Shown here one piece after another: positions 11,681-11,753 of a DNA stretch of 11,753 bases (positions are counted from its first letter, which is position 1; each line of letters opens with the position of its first letter). Origin of the DNA: Candidatus Woesearchaeota archaeon (GTDB lineage Archaea; Nanobdellota; Nanobdellia; Woesearchaeales; ARS49). The notes below the pieces were generated by a model. The model saw only the letters and a program-made list of their open reading frames with translations, ran no database searches and had not been told where the DNA came from. The DNA lies in assembly GCA_019323555.1 (NCBI GenBank), contig JAHWHC010000076.1:1-11753 (forward strand). The letters run 5' to 3'. The position numbers were made by a program, and so were the translations under genes.

Positions 11681-11753
11681 ATGAGTGAAGACAGTAAACT
11701 AAAAAAAGCGCACAGAAAGCTTGAGAGAATAGTAATGAGTGAAGGTGGAAAGA
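11681..11753 (+). CDS. Start of an unidentified gene (truncated by window edge)
   Basis: An open frame begins at ATG 11681 and runs off the right edge after 24 codons: MSEDSKLKKAHRKLERIV, then MSEGGK. The visible part is charged and probably helical, with no signal peptide, too short to assign. Start support comes from GGTGATT (11671-11677), complementary to the 16S rRNA 3' end, 6 nt before the ATG counting from GGTG. A possible TATA box GATTTAAG (11639-11646) would give a leader of about 12 nt; use of TATATAAA at 11604-11611 would give about 47 nt and include the hairpin at 11644-11670. It is divergent from the TrmB-family regulator and shares its 99-bp control region, so it may belong to that regulon. 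Confidence 0.6.
   Translation, partial: MSEDSKLKKAHRKLERIVMSEGGK

Noticed and set aside
1..11753. CRISPR array, insertion sequence, phage or defence genes
   Set aside because: No regularly spaced direct repeats, transposase, integrase or terminal repeats were seen; genes are housekeeping types with uniform composition.

Overview
The window is a gene-dense, AT-rich piece of an archaeal chromosome. The evidence is an archaeal initiator tRNA-Met (A1:U72 pair, three G:C pairs in the anticodon stem), an Orc1/Cdc6-type AAA+ protein, a TrmB-type regulator, an archaeal-type UMP kinase, a PIN-ATPase-KH protein, and TATA boxes at the archaeal distance from nearly every start codon. The compact genes and AT-rich, Lys-rich composition would fit a small-genome lineage such as the DPANN archaea, but that placement is an inference; no marker here decides it.

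Layout: positions 1-1220 (minus) carry the N-terminal half of an SMC chromosome-segregation ATPase that runs off the left edge. Next come a small membrane-anchored four-cysteine protein (minus) and ribonuclease HII (minus). RNase HII is divergent from a small ribosome-hibernation-factor-like protein (plus). Initiator tRNA-Met and tRNA-Ser(GCT) follow on plus, each with its own TATA box. A 420-residue HEXXH metallopeptidase-like protein (minus) is divergent from pyrH (plus), whose stop overlaps the start of a PIN-ATPase-KH protein. A small cysteine-containing protein (minus) is divergent from seryl-tRNA synthetase (plus), which is followed by the Orc1/Cdc6-like gene. On minus, a TrmB-family regulator is followed by an MFS transporter whose end overlaps the Orc1/Cdc6-like gene by 4 bp. 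The right edge holds the first 24 codons of an unidentified plus-strand gene.

Functionally most of this is information processing and housekeeping: chromosome structure (SMC), replication initiation or licensing (Orc1/Cdc6-like), RNA primer or ribonucleotide removal (RNase HII), Holliday-junction or RNA-linked ATPase work (PIN-ATPase-KH), translation (two tRNAs, SerS, hibernation factor) and pyrimidine nucleotide supply (PyrH). The regulator-transporter pair at the right end is the only part that looks like an environment-responsive module.

The strongest structural signal is in the promoters. Eight genes have a TATA box centred 26-28 bp before the annotated ATG, predicting leaderless mRNAs and fixing start codons. 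Only the two small cysteine proteins and the edge gene show Shine-Dalgarno sites. Two 21-bp perfect inverted repeats with the same 9-3-9 layout sit 3 bp upstream of the TATA boxes of RNase HII and TrmB, and an 11-bp word is shared by the RNase HII and pyrH promoters. I see no CRISPR array, transposon, phage gene, defence system or recognisable replication origin. No stretch over 300 bp lacks a gene.
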